From: Schleiferiaceae bacterium
GTDB taxonomy: Bacteria; Bacteroidota; Bacteroidia; Flavobacteriales; Schleiferiaceae
NCBI GenBank assembly: GCA_018401735.1
Contig: JAGYKI010000001.1
Span: 124,001-188,000 of the forward strand
DNA length: 64,000 nucleotides
Reading direction: 5' to 3'
The notes beneath the pieces are model-generated. The model searched no databases, was not told the DNA's origin, and saw only the letters and a list, made by a program, of their open reading frames with translations. The stretch's first letter is position 1. Every line of letters starts with the position of its first letter. Of this stretch, positions 43,825-53,185 are shown piece by piece. The position numbers and the translations under genes were made by a program.

Positions 43825-45129
43825 ATGAAGAAAATAATTTTATTCGCCTCGCTTGTTTTAAGCACAGCAATGTGGGCCCAAGAAAAGCCAATTATCTCTA
43901 GTGCCGTTATTGCTATTGATCGCAATAACGATGTAAAAACCGCCAAGGAGTATATTGATGAAGCAGAAAAAATAATTACCGGAAAGCCACTTTCCGAGAT
44001 TAAAAGCAAGGACTTAGCTAAGTTTTACTTTTACAAAGGTAAAATCAATTACCGCGTAAGTGCTAGTGAAGACGTAGCCATAAAGGCTCTTGATCCCAAT
44101 GCACTTAATAAATCTTTAGCAGGCTATGAAAACCTTTTAAAGCTTGAAAAAGAAACGGGTTCCGATCGTTACACAAAAGATGCGCAAGATCAGTTTCAAA
44201 TTTTAGCCAACGATATTGCCCGCAGAGGGATTGAGGCAAATGGTGATAAACGTTGGAAAGATGCCTACGATGATTTTATGAAAACTTATGAGTTAAAGCA
44301 GAATCCTGCCATCGGTTTAACAGACACCAATATGCTTTTTAATGCCGCTATTATGGCTCAGAGTGGAGAAATGTATCAAGAAGCCATTGACATTTACAAG
44401 AATCTAATCGATATGAACTACAAAGGGGTAACCTTTAAAGCGGTTAATGTTGAAACAGGTGACACGGCAATTTTCCCCTCTAAACCAGCGATGGAGCGTA
44501 TGGTTAAACTAGAGAAATTTAAAGACCCCATGATAGAAGGGGATATCCGCGCTAGTGTTTACCAGTCTTTAATTTACATTTATTCAAAAACAGAAGACAA
44601 AGAAAATTATGCGGCTACCATTGCGGAGGGACGCGCCAAGTTTCCTGAAAATACAGCTTTATTAAAGGCTGAATTACAGATATTTTTTGATAACAAGGAA
44701 TATGACAAAGCTTTAGCCAACCTAGATCAAGCCATTGCTCAAGATCCTGAGAATGTGGTAATGTACTATAACAAGGGAGTGATTTTACAAACTGAGTTGA
44801 AGCGTTTAGATGCCGCAATTGAGGCCTATCAAAAAGCTTTGGAAATAGACAGCATGTATTCGGATGCACTTTATATGAGTAGTATTATTTTTATCGATAG
44901 CGCCAACGCAATTGGAAAAAAAATGAATGCTTTGCCATTAAATGCAACGTCAAAGTATAAGGCTTTAGAAAAAGAACAAAAAGCTGTTTTTACAACTGCT
45001 TTACCGTATTTACAAAAAGCTCGCGAAAGTAATCCAACGGATAGCCAAGTAAAAAATGCCTTAATGCAAGTTTACCGCGCTTTAAAAATGTACGATAAGG
45101 CTAAGGCTTTAGCAGAAGAACCACAATAG
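43825..45129 (+). CDS. Secreted tetratricopeptide-repeat protein
   Basis: 434 aa from the ATG at 43825, giving a signal peptide (MKKIILFASLVLSTAMWAQ). Several TPR units follow, clearest at FNAAIMAQSGEMYQEAIDIYKNL, DNKEYDKALANLDQAIAQDPEN and YYNKGVILQTELKRLDAAIEAYQKALEID. Probably a periplasmic or outer-membrane scaffold; partner unknown. A strong terminator follows. Confidence 0.82.
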   Translation: MKKIILFASLVLSTAMWAQEKPIISSAVIAIDRNNDVKTAKEYIDEAEKIITGKPLSEIKSKDLAKFYFYKGKINYRVSASEDVAIKALDPNALNKSLAGYENLLKLEKETGSDRYTKDAQDQFQILANDIARRGIEANGDKRWKDAYDDFMKTYELKQNPAIGLTDTNMLFNAAIMAQSGEMYQEAIDIYKNLIDMNYKGVTFKAVNVETGDTAIFPSKPAMERMVKLEKFKDPMIEGDIRASVYQSLIYIYSKTEDKENYAATIAEGRAKFPENTALLKAELQIFFDNKEYDKALANLDQAIAQDPENVVMYYNKGVILQTELKRLDAAIEAYQKALEIDSMYSDALYMSSIIFIDSANAIGKKMNALPLNATSKYKALEKEQKAVFTTALPYLQKARESNPTDSQVKNALMQVYRALKMYDKAKALAEEPQ

Positions 45130-45149
45130 TATAGAACAAGATAAAAAGA

Positions 45150-45175
45150 CAAGGGGATTTATTCCCCTTGTTTTT
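45150..45175 (+). terminator. Rho-independent terminator after the TPR gene
   Basis: CAAGGGGA (45150-45157) and TCCCCTTG (45163-45170) form a perfect 8-bp stem followed by TTTTT; A-rich on the other side, so it may work in both directions. Confidence 0.85.
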
Positions 45176-45570
45176 GAAAATGTTATTTGACATAATATTA
45201 ATTATAGGGTAATCATGGCAAAACCCGAAATACGCAGTATTTAGCTTAATATCAGATATAATGGCCGCTAAGCCTTACATCGCCCAATATTATGTTAAGA
45301 GTTTTGCGGAAGTATGAATCGCAAGCTTTTTTAGTGAAAAGTTCTACCAAATTAAAGCCGAAACATGCAGTATTTGAAAGATTTTATTGTGTTCAGCTAT
45401 GTGCGGATTAAATCGTTTGATATTAGCTTAATGCGGATTCAGATAAATGTCCTGCATCATAACTGGATAATGCATTTGCCTTATCCAGCTCCGTTCAGTA
45501 ATTCTGTAAATTAAAAGTTAGCGAGAACTTGGTTCAAAAATAAATATCGGAAGTCTGGACGGACAATAAC
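45176..45570. other. Gene-free region between the TPR and T9SS propeller genes
   Basis: 395 bp without a credible gene. It has an 8-bp inverted repeat (CTGGATAA at 45463-45470, TTATCCAG at 45481-45488) with a 10-nt loop and no T-run. Several short repeats of GCAGTATTT and TGCGGATT occur. No small ORF longer than about 20 codons looks real. Confidence 0.5.
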
Positions 45571-46841
45571 TTAGTTCTTTATGAATTTTAGTTGATGGTT
45601 TTTTAAATCTTCATCCAAAACCTTTAAATAATAAACTCCCGGTGCTAAATTTACTAAGTTGAGGCTACCATGTTCTAAGCACTGCTCCATAACTTTATTT
45701 CCAGAAATGCTATAAACTGTGGCCGAGCCTCGCTGTAAATCACTTATCCATAACTTATCCGAAACCGGATTTGGATAGGCTTTTAATTGGTTTTTAAAGG
45801 GCGTTTCCATCAGCGAAATTGTATTGGACACTATGGCCTTCAAAAGATAATTTTCCTGATACACTCCAAAATAAAAAGTAGAATCATTGTCAATTAAAAT
45901 GGCCTCAGTGTTTCGATCAGATATATATTGATGGTTAGAGCTTGTGTCCCATATAACATCAAAAAGCTGGGTAGAGTCTGTTTCATCAAATCGTCCAATA
46001 AATCCGGCTAAAGATGATGTTCGTGAGCCAACCCACACTCTTCCTTGGCTATCCTCAGCAAAGTCATCAATCCGATCCATTCCAAAATCCCAGGGTTGCA
46101 TATTGGTTAGCACTGTCCATTGACTGCCATCATGATAAGCGAGGTAAGCACCCCCAGAGCCCACATAAAGGTGTCCGTTTGATGCAACATGTAAGGCACG
46201 GGCATCTGCTACAAACTGGTTATTGATGTAAATAGGCATGTAGGTAACCGTGCCGCTAGCAAGGTTTAGTTTTACAATTCCTGTATCCTGTGTGGCGAAA
46301 TATAGGTTACCTTGGTTATCAGCCACCGCATCGTTATAAGTGGCACTGCCAAAGGTGGATGCAATGCCTGGTATCTGATTGAGGGCAATATTGTAGCCTG
46401 TAAAAATGCCATTGGTCAGTGAAAAAAGAGAGTCGTTATTTTTATTAAAATAGAGCGTATTTCCATCTTGCGATTGTGCAAATATATTCTGCTGAAAAGG
46501 GGTTTTGCGCCAAATACCATTTTGATAATATTGGCCACCTTGGGTGTAAATGATGCCATTTTTGGCCTGGGCATAGTAGGAAGCACTAATATCCCGCATA
46601 GCTGAAACGGTAGAGTCGTAAAACTGGTCGTGATAATTGTAAGTGCTACCATCGTATTCATAAAGGCGATAGCGGCTAGCCACTTCAGAGTTGAACCAAA
46701 TGTGGCTATCCTGAGTTTTGATCGTTTGAGAAGGGGAATTAACGCCCTGCGTAATACCCGTAACGGAAGCATCAATCTTGGTAAAAACTTGAGCCGATCC
46801 AATTACTGGGAGAGCGCAAAAGAGTAAGAATAGTTTTTCAT
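45571..46841 (-). CDS. T9SS-secreted propeller protein with a frameshift in its signal peptide
   Basis: About 423 aa when read across one missing base. From the ATG at 46839-46841 the start MKK would continue as LFLLFCALPVIGSAQ, a normal signal peptide, if the five-T run at 46834-46838 (plus strand) had six. As given, the frame hits a stop after 12 codons. The mature part has repeats of two-component-regulator-propeller type (DNQGNLYFATQDTGIVKLN, DSQGRVWVGSRTSSLAGFI) and ends with a type A T9SS sorting domain (LKAYPNPVSDKLWISD through NLAPGVYYLKVLDED). Probably exported to the cell surface. The intact C-terminus argues for a sequencing error. Confidence 0.8.
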
Positions 46842-47007
46842 AATTAAATTTTTCAAAGAAGGTTGGTTCTGAACAGCATGTTAACCAAGGTTATAGCAAT
46901 ATATTAACAATTACCTATATGGTAACAGCCTCCGATTTAAAATAATTACAATTTTTCTTTAGCCTTATTTATCGACTTTTAATTCTAGCCAAAAGAAAAA
47001 AAATTCT

Positions 47008-47335
47008 ATGCGCTCCTACTCTGCCAATGGCACTTATATGGTTGCTTTTAAAACTACTCCCAACAATTTAAAAGGCTTATATAGTGGTGCTTATGATACT
47101 GTAATTCAATTTTGTAGCTACTCTCCTACTATTTTTCAACGCCATTTGGACTTATGACAATAATGTTTCTTCTCCTATGTTTTTTGACTTTGAGAGCTTA
47201 AACTCTGCGGAAATCAGTACTTGTTATTTTGGTTTATATCCTAACCCTGCTGCGAAAATTATCTGGCTTGTAATAACTGCGGATATTAGTAGAGAGGAAA
47301 TACTGAATTATAATTTATGGGGCTTATTACTTTAA
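47008..47335 (+). pseudogene. Decayed fragment of a T9SS cargo gene
   Basis: Two short plus-strand frames join to a likely remnant. The first (47008-47157) encodes 49 residues; shifting frame near 47150 gives an open stretch to the TAA at 47333-47335 containing STCYFGLYPNPAAKIIWL and NYNLWGLLL, which is the start of a type A T9SS sorting domain. Most of the parent gene and the last part of the domain are gone. It lies next to an intact T9SS cargo gene, on the other strand. Confidence 0.5.
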
Positions 47336-47359
47336 ATCTTGCCTGCAGGTCCAAAGAAT

Positions 47360-47875
47360 TTATTTTTCTAGTTCTTCCACTTTCTCTAGCATAAACTCCC
47401 AATTATACCAGTCTTGATTTTTCGCTTTTATAACAATGTTATTTAAGCGCTCTTGAAACTCCTTCTGTAAACCGTGATAATGAACGAAATTCAAGGCTTG
47501 CACAAAACTGTTCGCCAAACTTTTAAAGAAGGCCTCGGTTTTTTGAGGACGTTTAGCGTTAAAATGTTGAGCGGTTTCAAGGTTAAAAAGCATCAAATCC
47601 GCCAATAGCCTCTCCTCCATTCCAATTTGCAGAAAATGCTTAAAATACTTCTGCGCTACCCCGCGGCGTGCTTTGGGCCTTTTTCTAGTTTGAGGAAAGT
47701 ACTCTTTGTCTATTTTCGTTTTCGCTTCATTGATGAGTTTATCCTCCTTCGGGTTAAATATGAAATTATAATAGGTTTTAACTTCGCCAAAACGCTCGTA
47801 CAAATCAATAATTTGTTCCTCTAACTGATTCTTTTTAAGTTCCTTAAGGTATATTTTCAGAGCGCGCTTACTCAT
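47360..47875 (-). CDS. Uncharacterised helical protein, probably DUF6155
   Basis: 171 aa, strongly helical and basic (LKIYLKELKKNQLEEQIIDLYERF at the start), with a KARRGVAQKYFKHFLQIG segment. The pattern agrees with the Bacteroidota DUF6155 family, though I rely on overall resemblance. No signal or membrane helix. Monocistronic, 31 bp upstream of the MATE stop. Confidence 0.65.
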   Translation of the reverse strand: MSKRALKIYLKELKKNQLEEQIIDLYERFGEVKTYYNFIFNPKEDKLINEAKTKIDKEYFPQTRKRPKARRGVAQKYFKHFLQIGMEERLLADLMLFNLETAQHFNAKRPQKTEAFFKSLANSFVQALNFVHYHGLQKEFQERLNNIVIKAKNQDWYNWEFMLEKVEELEK

Positions 47876-47906
47876 GATTTGATAAAATTTAGTTTACGAA
47901 ATTTTT

Positions 47907-49244
47907 CTAAACAAACTTCTTCATCATTTGCTTATTCACCAGTAATGACATGAGCCCACCGGTAATATAAGTAATTGCCAAAGCAATGAAAACTCCTTCT
48001 ATTCCCGCTAAACGATTGCCTAAAAAAATAATGGGGATGCCTATCACAAGCATTTGAATTACAATAATTAAGGAAGCGGGCAAAGGTTTGTTTACCGTAT
48101 TTAAATGGCTATTGATAATCCCGAGAACCCCTTGTAATCCATAACCTGCGGGCACAATCCACAGATAACTTTGTACCGCATCCAACACTTGCACATTATC
48201 ATTAAATATTGAGGCGACCTCGCGTGCAAATTGAGCTAAAACACCCCAAGCAAAAAGCCCCCACAAGAAAGAAAATCGAAGGCTAATTCGCACGGCTTCT
48301 TTTACTCTATCTAACTGCTGGCTACCAAAGTTTTGGCCCACAAAAGGACCCATGGAAGCGGCTAAGGCGAAGAGTATACTGGAAGCTAAAAACTCAATTC
48401 TACTACCAACTCCAAAAGCCGCCACGGCATAATCGCCATAGCTTGCCATAATACTAGTAATAACCCCAGTGGTAATGGGTACTACCAGTCTGGCTAAACC
48501 AGAAGGCACAGCAATATTAAGGATGCTTTTCCAGCAGCCTCGCAGTACTGCCCAGCTTGGAATATCGAAGACAATGAGTTTTTCACGGCGAATCAGCACA
48601 TAAAAAGCTAGTACCATAGTGAGGGCGCGGGAAATTGCTGTAGCAACGGCAGCACCTTTTAAGCCCATGGCAGGTGCACCGAGATAGCCAAAAATTAAAA
48701 TAGGGTCGAGAATAGCATTTATGAGGACAGCAAATAGCATTATTAATGCGGGAGTGCGGGCATCGCCTGTTGCCCGAATGGCGCTATTGCCGACATAAGG
48801 AGCCGAAACAAAGAAAAGTGCGACATACCAAATTTGCATATACTCTTCCACTAAAATGGCGGTCTCAGCATCGGCACCCAATAAACTAAAGGTTGGCTTT
48901 AGGGTAAACAAGCCTATTATCACAAAAAAGCCCGTAATTAAAAGTGTCAAGGAAATACTATCGGTGGTTTCTCGGGCCGCTTTGTCATGCTCTTTTCGTC
49001 CGATAGATTTTGCAATTAAAGCGGTAGCACCAATCCCCAAACCTTGGATAAAACTGAAGATAATCATAATTACAGGAAAGGTGAAGCTAAGGGCTGCTAA
49101 CTCCTTCTTTCCCAATTGACCTACATAAAAAGTGTCAATCAAATTAAAGGCCACCATGCTGATAATCCCTAACATCATTGGAAGCGAAAGCTGTACTAAC
49201 TTCTTAACAATACTGCCTTGAGTCAGGTCTTTCTTATTAATCAT
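47907..49244 (-). CDS. MATE-family multidrug efflux transporter
   Basis: 445 aa from the ATG at 49244 (MINKKDLTQGSIVKKLVQLSLPMM); the longer start at 49346 adds 34 residues foreign to the family. Twelve helices in two repeats of six: FNLIDTFYVGQLGKKELAALS in the first and PSGLARLVVPITTGVITSIM in the second. Probably expels cations or drugs in exchange for Na+ or H+. Confidence 0.93.
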   Translation of the reverse strand: MINKKDLTQGSIVKKLVQLSLPMMLGIISMVAFNLIDTFYVGQLGKKELAALSFTFPVIMIIFSFIQGLGIGATALIAKSIGRKEHDKAARETTDSISLTLLITGFFVIIGLFTLKPTFSLLGADAETAILVEEYMQIWYVALFFVSAPYVGNSAIRATGDARTPALIMLFAVLINAILDPILIFGYLGAPAMGLKGAAVATAISRALTMVLAFYVLIRREKLIVFDIPSWAVLRGCWKSILNIAVPSGLARLVVPITTGVITSIMASYGDYAVAAFGVGSRIEFLASSILFALAASMGPFVGQNFGSQQLDRVKEAVRISLRFSFLWGLFAWGVLAQFAREVASIFNDNVQVLDAVQSYLWIVPAGYGLQGVLGIINSHLNTVNKPLPASLIIVIQMLVIGIPIIFLGNRLAGIEGVFIALAITYITGGLMSLLVNKQMMKKFV

Positions 49245-49510
49245 GTTCTTTAGAACTTTTTTGGGATAAATCAGAACTGAGCTTAGGTCTGGAAAAGCCT
49301 GCACGAAAATACTGCTATTAATTTGATTTGAGATTGAAAGATACATGCGAAGATGCCGTCACGCTGCTGCTTAGCTCGTGCTCGATTTTCACTATTTACA
49401 AGGGGTCTAAGGCCTGATTTTACGTCGAATTCACGTTATTTAGAATAAAACTAATTTTTAGCTGGAAGGCATTAATTCTTATCCAGAACCCGCTAACGAC
49501 TTTAAGAATT

Positions 49511-49518
49511 TAACTTTG
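49511..49518 (+). promoter_or_regulatory. -7 box upstream of the YjdM gene
   Basis: TAACTTTG, an exact TAnnTTTG match 14 bp before the start codon. No convincing -33 element upstream. Confidence 0.4.
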
Positions 49519-49532
49519 CAAAAATTAATTTC

Positions 49533-49871
49533 ATGCCCCACACAACACCTCCTTGCCCCCAATGCAAATCAAGCTACGCCTACCCCATGGATAACCTGTT
49601 GGTTTGTCCAGAATGCGGTCATGAGTGGAATCCTAGTGAAGTTGAGGAAGAAGCGGGACTGCTGGTAAAAGATGCCAATGGCAATCCACTGAGCGATGGA
49701 GATACCGTTGTAGTGGTGAAAAACCTCCCAGTGAAAGGTGCTTCAGCGCCTATAAAAGCAGGAACCAAGGTCAAAAATATCCGCTTAACCGAGGGAGACC
49801 ATAACATTGATTGCAAAATTGATGGTTTTGGAGCAATGGCTTTAAAATCGGAGTTTGTTAAGAAAGCCTAG
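49533..49871 (+). CDS. YjdM/PhnA-type zinc ribbon protein
   Basis: 112 aa. Cys8, Cys11, Cys25 and Cys28 form a zinc ribbon ([27 protein letters not shown]), then the family's C-terminal SH3-like domain ([44 protein letters not shown]). Once linked by name to phosphonate use, but its true function is unknown and no phosphonate gene is present. The ferritin promoter lies in and just past its 3' end. Confidence 0.9.
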   Translation: MPHTTPPCPQCKSSYAYPMDNLLVCPECGHEWNPSEVEEEAGLLVKDANGNPLSDGDTVVVVKNLPVKGASAPIKAGTKVKNIRLTEGDHNIDCKIDGFGAMALKSEFVKKA

Positions 49872-49883
49872 TGCTTATCTTTG
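49854..49883 (+). promoter_or_regulatory. Good Bacteroidota promoter for the ferritin gene
   Basis: TTTG at 49854-49857 and TATCTTTG at 49876-49883, 18 bp apart, a complete TTTG/TAnnTTTG pair with the start codon 21 bp downstream. The -33 element is inside the end of the YjdM coding sequence. Confidence 0.65.
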
Positions 49884-49904
49884 TCGAAATTTAAAATTAA
49901 TAGA

Positions 49905-50453
49905 ATGTCACAACACAATCATAGTAAACGCTCTTTGAGCATCGAAGTAGAGAAACTACTTAATGAGCAAATCGTTTTAGAAGGTAAATCTTCTGCTTCT
50001 TATTTAAGCATGGCTTCTTGGTGCGAAACCGAAGGCTACGCCAATGCTTCTAACTTTTTGTACGCCCATTCTGATGAAGAGCGCGGACATATGTTGAAAT
50101 TATTTAGCTATATCAACGAGGCAGGTGGACATGCTTTGCAACCAGAAATTACCAACATCAAACATAAATTCTCTTCTTTAAGGGAGGTTTTTGAAGATGT
50201 TTTAGAGCATGAAATCCACGTTACCAAATCTATTCACGAAATAGTTGACCATTGCTTAAGCAATAAGGACTTTAGTACTTTTAGCTATTTACAGTGGTTT
50301 GTTACCGAGCAACGCGAAGAAGAAAGCTTGGCCCGTCGCATTTTAGAAATCTTCGATATTATTGGTGAAGACGGTGTGGGTCTGTGGACGATCGATCAAG
50401 AAATTGGCAAGATTTCCGCAGCTCAAGCGGCGGCTGCTAGTGCTGGAGCATAG
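49905..50453 (+). CDS. Ferritin (iron-storage protein)
   Basis: 182 aa from the ATG at 49905; a TTG 24 bp earlier would lie inside the promoter. Four-helix ferritin with ferroxidase residues in EGKSSASYLSMASWCETEGY, HSDEERGHMLKLFSYINE and VTEQREEESLARRI. Bacterial-type (FtnA-like), no haem-binding Met typical of bacterioferritin apparent. Stores iron as ferric oxide in the cytoplasm. Own promoter and terminator. Confidence 0.93.
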   Translation: MSQHNHSKRSLSIEVEKLLNEQIVLEGKSSASYLSMASWCETEGYANASNFLYAHSDEERGHMLKLFSYINEAGGHALQPEITNIKHKFSSLREVFEDVLEHEIHVTKSIHEIVDHCLSNKDFSTFSYLQWFVTEQREEESLARRILEIFDIIGEDGVGLWTIDQEIGKISAAQAAAASAGA

Positions 50454-50470
50454 AAATTGAAAAAACATAG

Positions 50471-50503
50471 AAAGGCGGTCTTGCAAAAGGCCGCTTTTTT
50501 TTT
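50471..50503 (+). terminator. Rho-independent terminator of the ferritin gene
   Basis: An approximately 11-bp stem (AAGGCGGTCTT with AAGGCCGCTTT, two wobbles) followed by nine T, starting 18 bp after the stop codon. Confidence 0.85.
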
Positions 50504-50537
50504 ATGGTATTAGATTTTACAGGTTTGAAGTCTAATT

Positions 50538-51674
50538 TCACATCGAACCCCGGTTATAAATTAATTGTACCGCATTATAGGCCGTGCGCGCACCAATTGC
50601 AATTCCCATCCCGCCTAAGCGGAAAGCGCTGAAAAGTCCTTCATCCAGTTTTTGCACGATAGGTTTTTTTTGAGACCCGACGCCTAAAATCCCCGACCAT
50701 TCTTCGGTAAATAAATCATCTGCTTCTAAGCCTAAAAATCGCTGTGTAAATTGCTTTAGCGCTACTTTAATTTGGGGGTTGATGCCAAATTCAGCGCTGG
50801 TTTCGGCTTCTTTAGCTAAATGTCTACCGCCGCCAATTAAAAGTCTATTTCCCAATCTACGAAAGTAGAAATAGCCCATTTGTGCATGATAAACTCCCGC
50901 TGGAAAAGGCCATTCAATTTCTTTAGAAACTAAAACCATATTACGGACCGCTTGTAAGTCAAAATCGCCAAAACGACCGCTAAAGGCATTGGTGCAGAGC
51001 AATAGTTTTTTAGACTGTAAATCAGGAAGTTGATTAAGGTTTAGCGTAAACGTATCACGGGAACGCTGATACGATTTTACCTCACAATTATAGTAGATTT
51101 TTACGCCAAGAGCGATGGCTTTTCGATACAGAGATTGCATCATTTTGGCGGGGTTTAAAGAACCCTCAAAGGGACTGCGGATACTGCCAATACAATTTGA
51201 GAAGGATTGATAATCATTACTCTCGGCAAAGACATTTCCGCCAAAAAATCTTGCTAAATCTTTGTTCAATGGAGGGATTAGTTTTTTGCAAGCCTGCCAC
51301 TCCTCTGCTTGCTCGCTACTAAAGATTTCTACGCCGCCACAAGCTGAATAATCCATTTCAGACGCTGGAACTAGTTTTTGCAAAAATCTTAAACCCTCAT
51401 ATCTTTCTTTAACCAGCTTTACACAAGCTTCATAGCCGTTTTCTAAAATGTCGGCCTGCAGCTCTCCTACCGAACCAAAGCAAGCGAAGCCCGCGTTTTT
51501 AGTAGAAGCCCCTTCGGGTAAAAAGCCCCTTTCTAAAACCACAATTTGCTCTTCGGGTCTACTCTGTTTTGCAAAAATAGCCGCAGATAAACCAGTAATT
51601 CCTGCACCAATAATGCATAAATCGGCTTCTGACCAAAATTCACTTTTCTCCCAATAACTCCAGGTTTTTTCCAT
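50538..51674 (-). CDS. FAD-dependent amine/amino-acid oxidase (DAO family)
   Basis: 378 aa. The Rossmann dinucleotide motif ADLCIIGAGITGLSAAIFA near residues 17-35 and GASTKNAGFACFG place it in the DAO family (glycine oxidase, gamma-glutamylputrescine oxidase and similar). A C-terminal LGGMGIAIGARTAYNAV segment is the usual FAD-binding end. Substrate unknown; probably a cytoplasmic deaminating oxidase. Confidence 0.85.
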   Translation of the reverse strand: MEKTWSYWEKSEFWSEADLCIIGAGITGLSAAIFAKQSRPEEQIVVLERGFLPEGASTKNAGFACFGSVGELQADILENGYEACVKLVKERYEGLRFLQKLVPASEMDYSACGGVEIFSSEQAEEWQACKKLIPPLNKDLARFFGGNVFAESNDYQSFSNCIGSIRSPFEGSLNPAKMMQSLYRKAIALGVKIYYNCEVKSYQRSRDTFTLNLNQLPDLQSKKLLLCTNAFSGRFGDFDLQAVRNMVLVSKEIEWPFPAGVYHAQMGYFYFRRLGNRLLIGGGRHLAKEAETSAEFGINPQIKVALKQFTQRFLGLEADDLFTEEWSGILGVGSQKKPIVQKLDEGLFSAFRLGGMGIAIGARTAYNAVQLIYNRGSM

Positions 51675-51797
51675 ACTTGGCTCTAAATATTACTTTGCTT
51701 TAAAATTACCTAAACTTAACAATGAAGGTGATAAATATCATAGGTCTTTTCGGTAAAGCGCATTAATATAGCCTAAGATTTTAATCTACTCTCAATA

Positions 51798-52589
51798 ATG
51801 AAAAACTTAAACATTCTTTTCCCAACTGATTTTAGCCATTTAAGCATCGAAACCCTTAAAACCATTCTACCAGTAGTAGAGCAAGGTAAAAATCACTTGG
51901 TTATTCTCCATGCTGCCACTCATGAAAAAAGCGATGCCACTGCCGACCGAATCCGAATCAAAAATGAAATGGAATCCTTCTTAAAGTCAGTGCCAGAAGT
52001 GAGATCAGTAAGTTATGAAACACGCTGGGAGTATTCCACTTCACGCGATTTGATATTGAAAGAGTCTGATAAGGTGGATATAGACCTAATAATAATGGCC
52101 ACCAAAGGAGCGCACGGATTAAACACGATTTGGGGTAGTAAAACTGAAGCAGTAGTGCGCGATGCTATCGTCCCCGTAATTGTTATGCCTGTGGGCGCTA
52201 AGCTGAGCCTAATTACTAAAATTGCCTTAGCGGCTGATTATGATTCTCTGCACCATGAACATTCCTTAGATACTCTTTTGCACATTGCCGATCATAATAC
52301 CACTTCCATCGATGTAGTTACCATTAATCGCACGGAAGAGCAATTAAGTCGTAAAGAAAAAATGAATCGCAAATACCTGAAGCGCCGTTTGCAAAACTTC
52401 CCTCATCGTTTTCAGCATCATTTCGAAGACGAAATTAGCCATGGCCTTATCGCCTATGCTAAGAAACACGGCTCGGATTTAATCGCCATCCTTCCGCGTG
52501 ACTATCGCTTTTTAGAAGGTCTTTTTACCGAAAGCCTTTCTAAAAGAATGGTTTACAAAAGTGAAGTTCCTCTTTTAATTCTTAAATAA
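51798..52589 (+). CDS. Tandem-domain universal stress protein, first gene of the ATPase locus
   Basis: 263 aa with two Usp domains. The first starts NILFPTDFSHLSIETLKTILP and ends with IIMATKGAHGLNTIWGSKTEAVVRDAIVPVIVMPVGA, including a nucleotide-loop-like GAHG...GS; the second (KIALAADYDSLH...LIAILPRDYRFLEGLFTESLSKRM) is more diverged. The stop TAA shares its last A with the ATG of atpE, so translation is coupled to the ATPase operon. A second Usp ends that operon, suggesting a regulatory or protective role; the mechanism is inference. Confidence 0.88.
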   Translation: MKNLNILFPTDFSHLSIETLKTILPVVEQGKNHLVILHAATHEKSDATADRIRIKNEMESFLKSVPEVRSVSYETRWEYSTSRDLILKESDKVDIDLIIMATKGAHGLNTIWGSKTEAVVRDAIVPVIVMPVGAKLSLITKIALAADYDSLHHEHSLDTLLHIADHNTTSIDVVTINRTEEQLSRKEKMNRKYLKRRLQNFPHRFQHHFEDEISHGLIAYAKKHGSDLIAILPRDYRFLEGLFTESLSKRMVYKSEVPLLILK

Positions 52590-53185
52590 TGAGTGCCGAT
52601 TATACCCATCTGGATAAGTTAACCGACCAATTATACGCCGATCTCATCAGCAAAAGCGAAAAGGAAATTGCAGCGAAAGAAGCTCTTTCTCTAGAGAAAG
52701 TAGCGGCTGAAAAACTTAAAGCAGAAAAGGAAGTTGAGGCTTTTAGAAAAAAAGCGGAGCAAGAAATTGCCCAAGAAAGAAAGAGAATGGAATCTGAACT
52801 AAGTTTAAAGGCGGAAGTGGTTTTAGACGACTTACGTTTAAACTTGACTAAGATTTTAGCGGCCAAAATGGTAACAAAACCTATGGAAAAGCTCTTTTCT
52901 GACGAGGATTTCATTAAAGAATACCTCTTAAAGCTGGCCGAGCAAATAAGCCGCTCCCCGCTTTCATTAAGTTTAAGCCTTTCGGCAGATGCGCAGGAAA
53001 AATGGCAAGCGCAATTGAATAAGCATTTTCCCAATCTAAGTATTAAGCTTGGAGCGGATGAGCATGAAATAAAAATTCTTAATGAAGCGGAGGGTTTTCA
53101 TTTTTCGATAGGTGAAAAAGAATTAAAAAACCTCTTCTACTCCTACCTAGATCAAAGCCTACAAGCGCGCTTAAAGCATGAGTAA
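52589..53185 (+). CDS. atpE: V/A-type ATPase subunit E (peripheral stalk)
   Basis: 198 aa. A long N-terminal helix rich in Ala, Glu and Lys (KSEKEIAAKEALSLEKVAAEKLKAE) is followed by a small globular domain near residues 90-198 (MEKLFSDEDFIKEYLLKLAEQI), the pattern of stator subunit E. It partners subunit I in the stalk; in other species E pairs with G, whose gene is not present here. Overlaps the DUF2764 gene by 8 bp. Confidence 0.85.
   Translation: MSADYTHLDKLTDQLYADLISKSEKEIAAKEALSLEKVAAEKLKAEKEVEAFRKKAEQEIAQERKRMESELSLKAEVVLDDLRLNLTKILAAKMVTKPMEKLFSDEDFIKEYLLKLAEQISRSPLSLSLSLSADAQEKWQAQLNKHFPNLSIKLGADEHEIKILNEAEGFHFSIGEKELKNLFYSYLDQSLQARLKHE

Noticed and set aside
46416..46802. 128-aa minus-strand frame overlapping the T9SS propeller gene
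   Set aside because: It is the other frame of the propeller gene's N-terminal part; the propeller frame has the signal-peptide and repeat content.
47008..47157. A 49-aa gene of its own
   Set aside because: Read with the following frame it is better explained as a decayed T9SS gene.
49245..49346. 34-residue extension of the MATE transporter
   Set aside because: It adds a stretch without family similarity ahead of the usual start.
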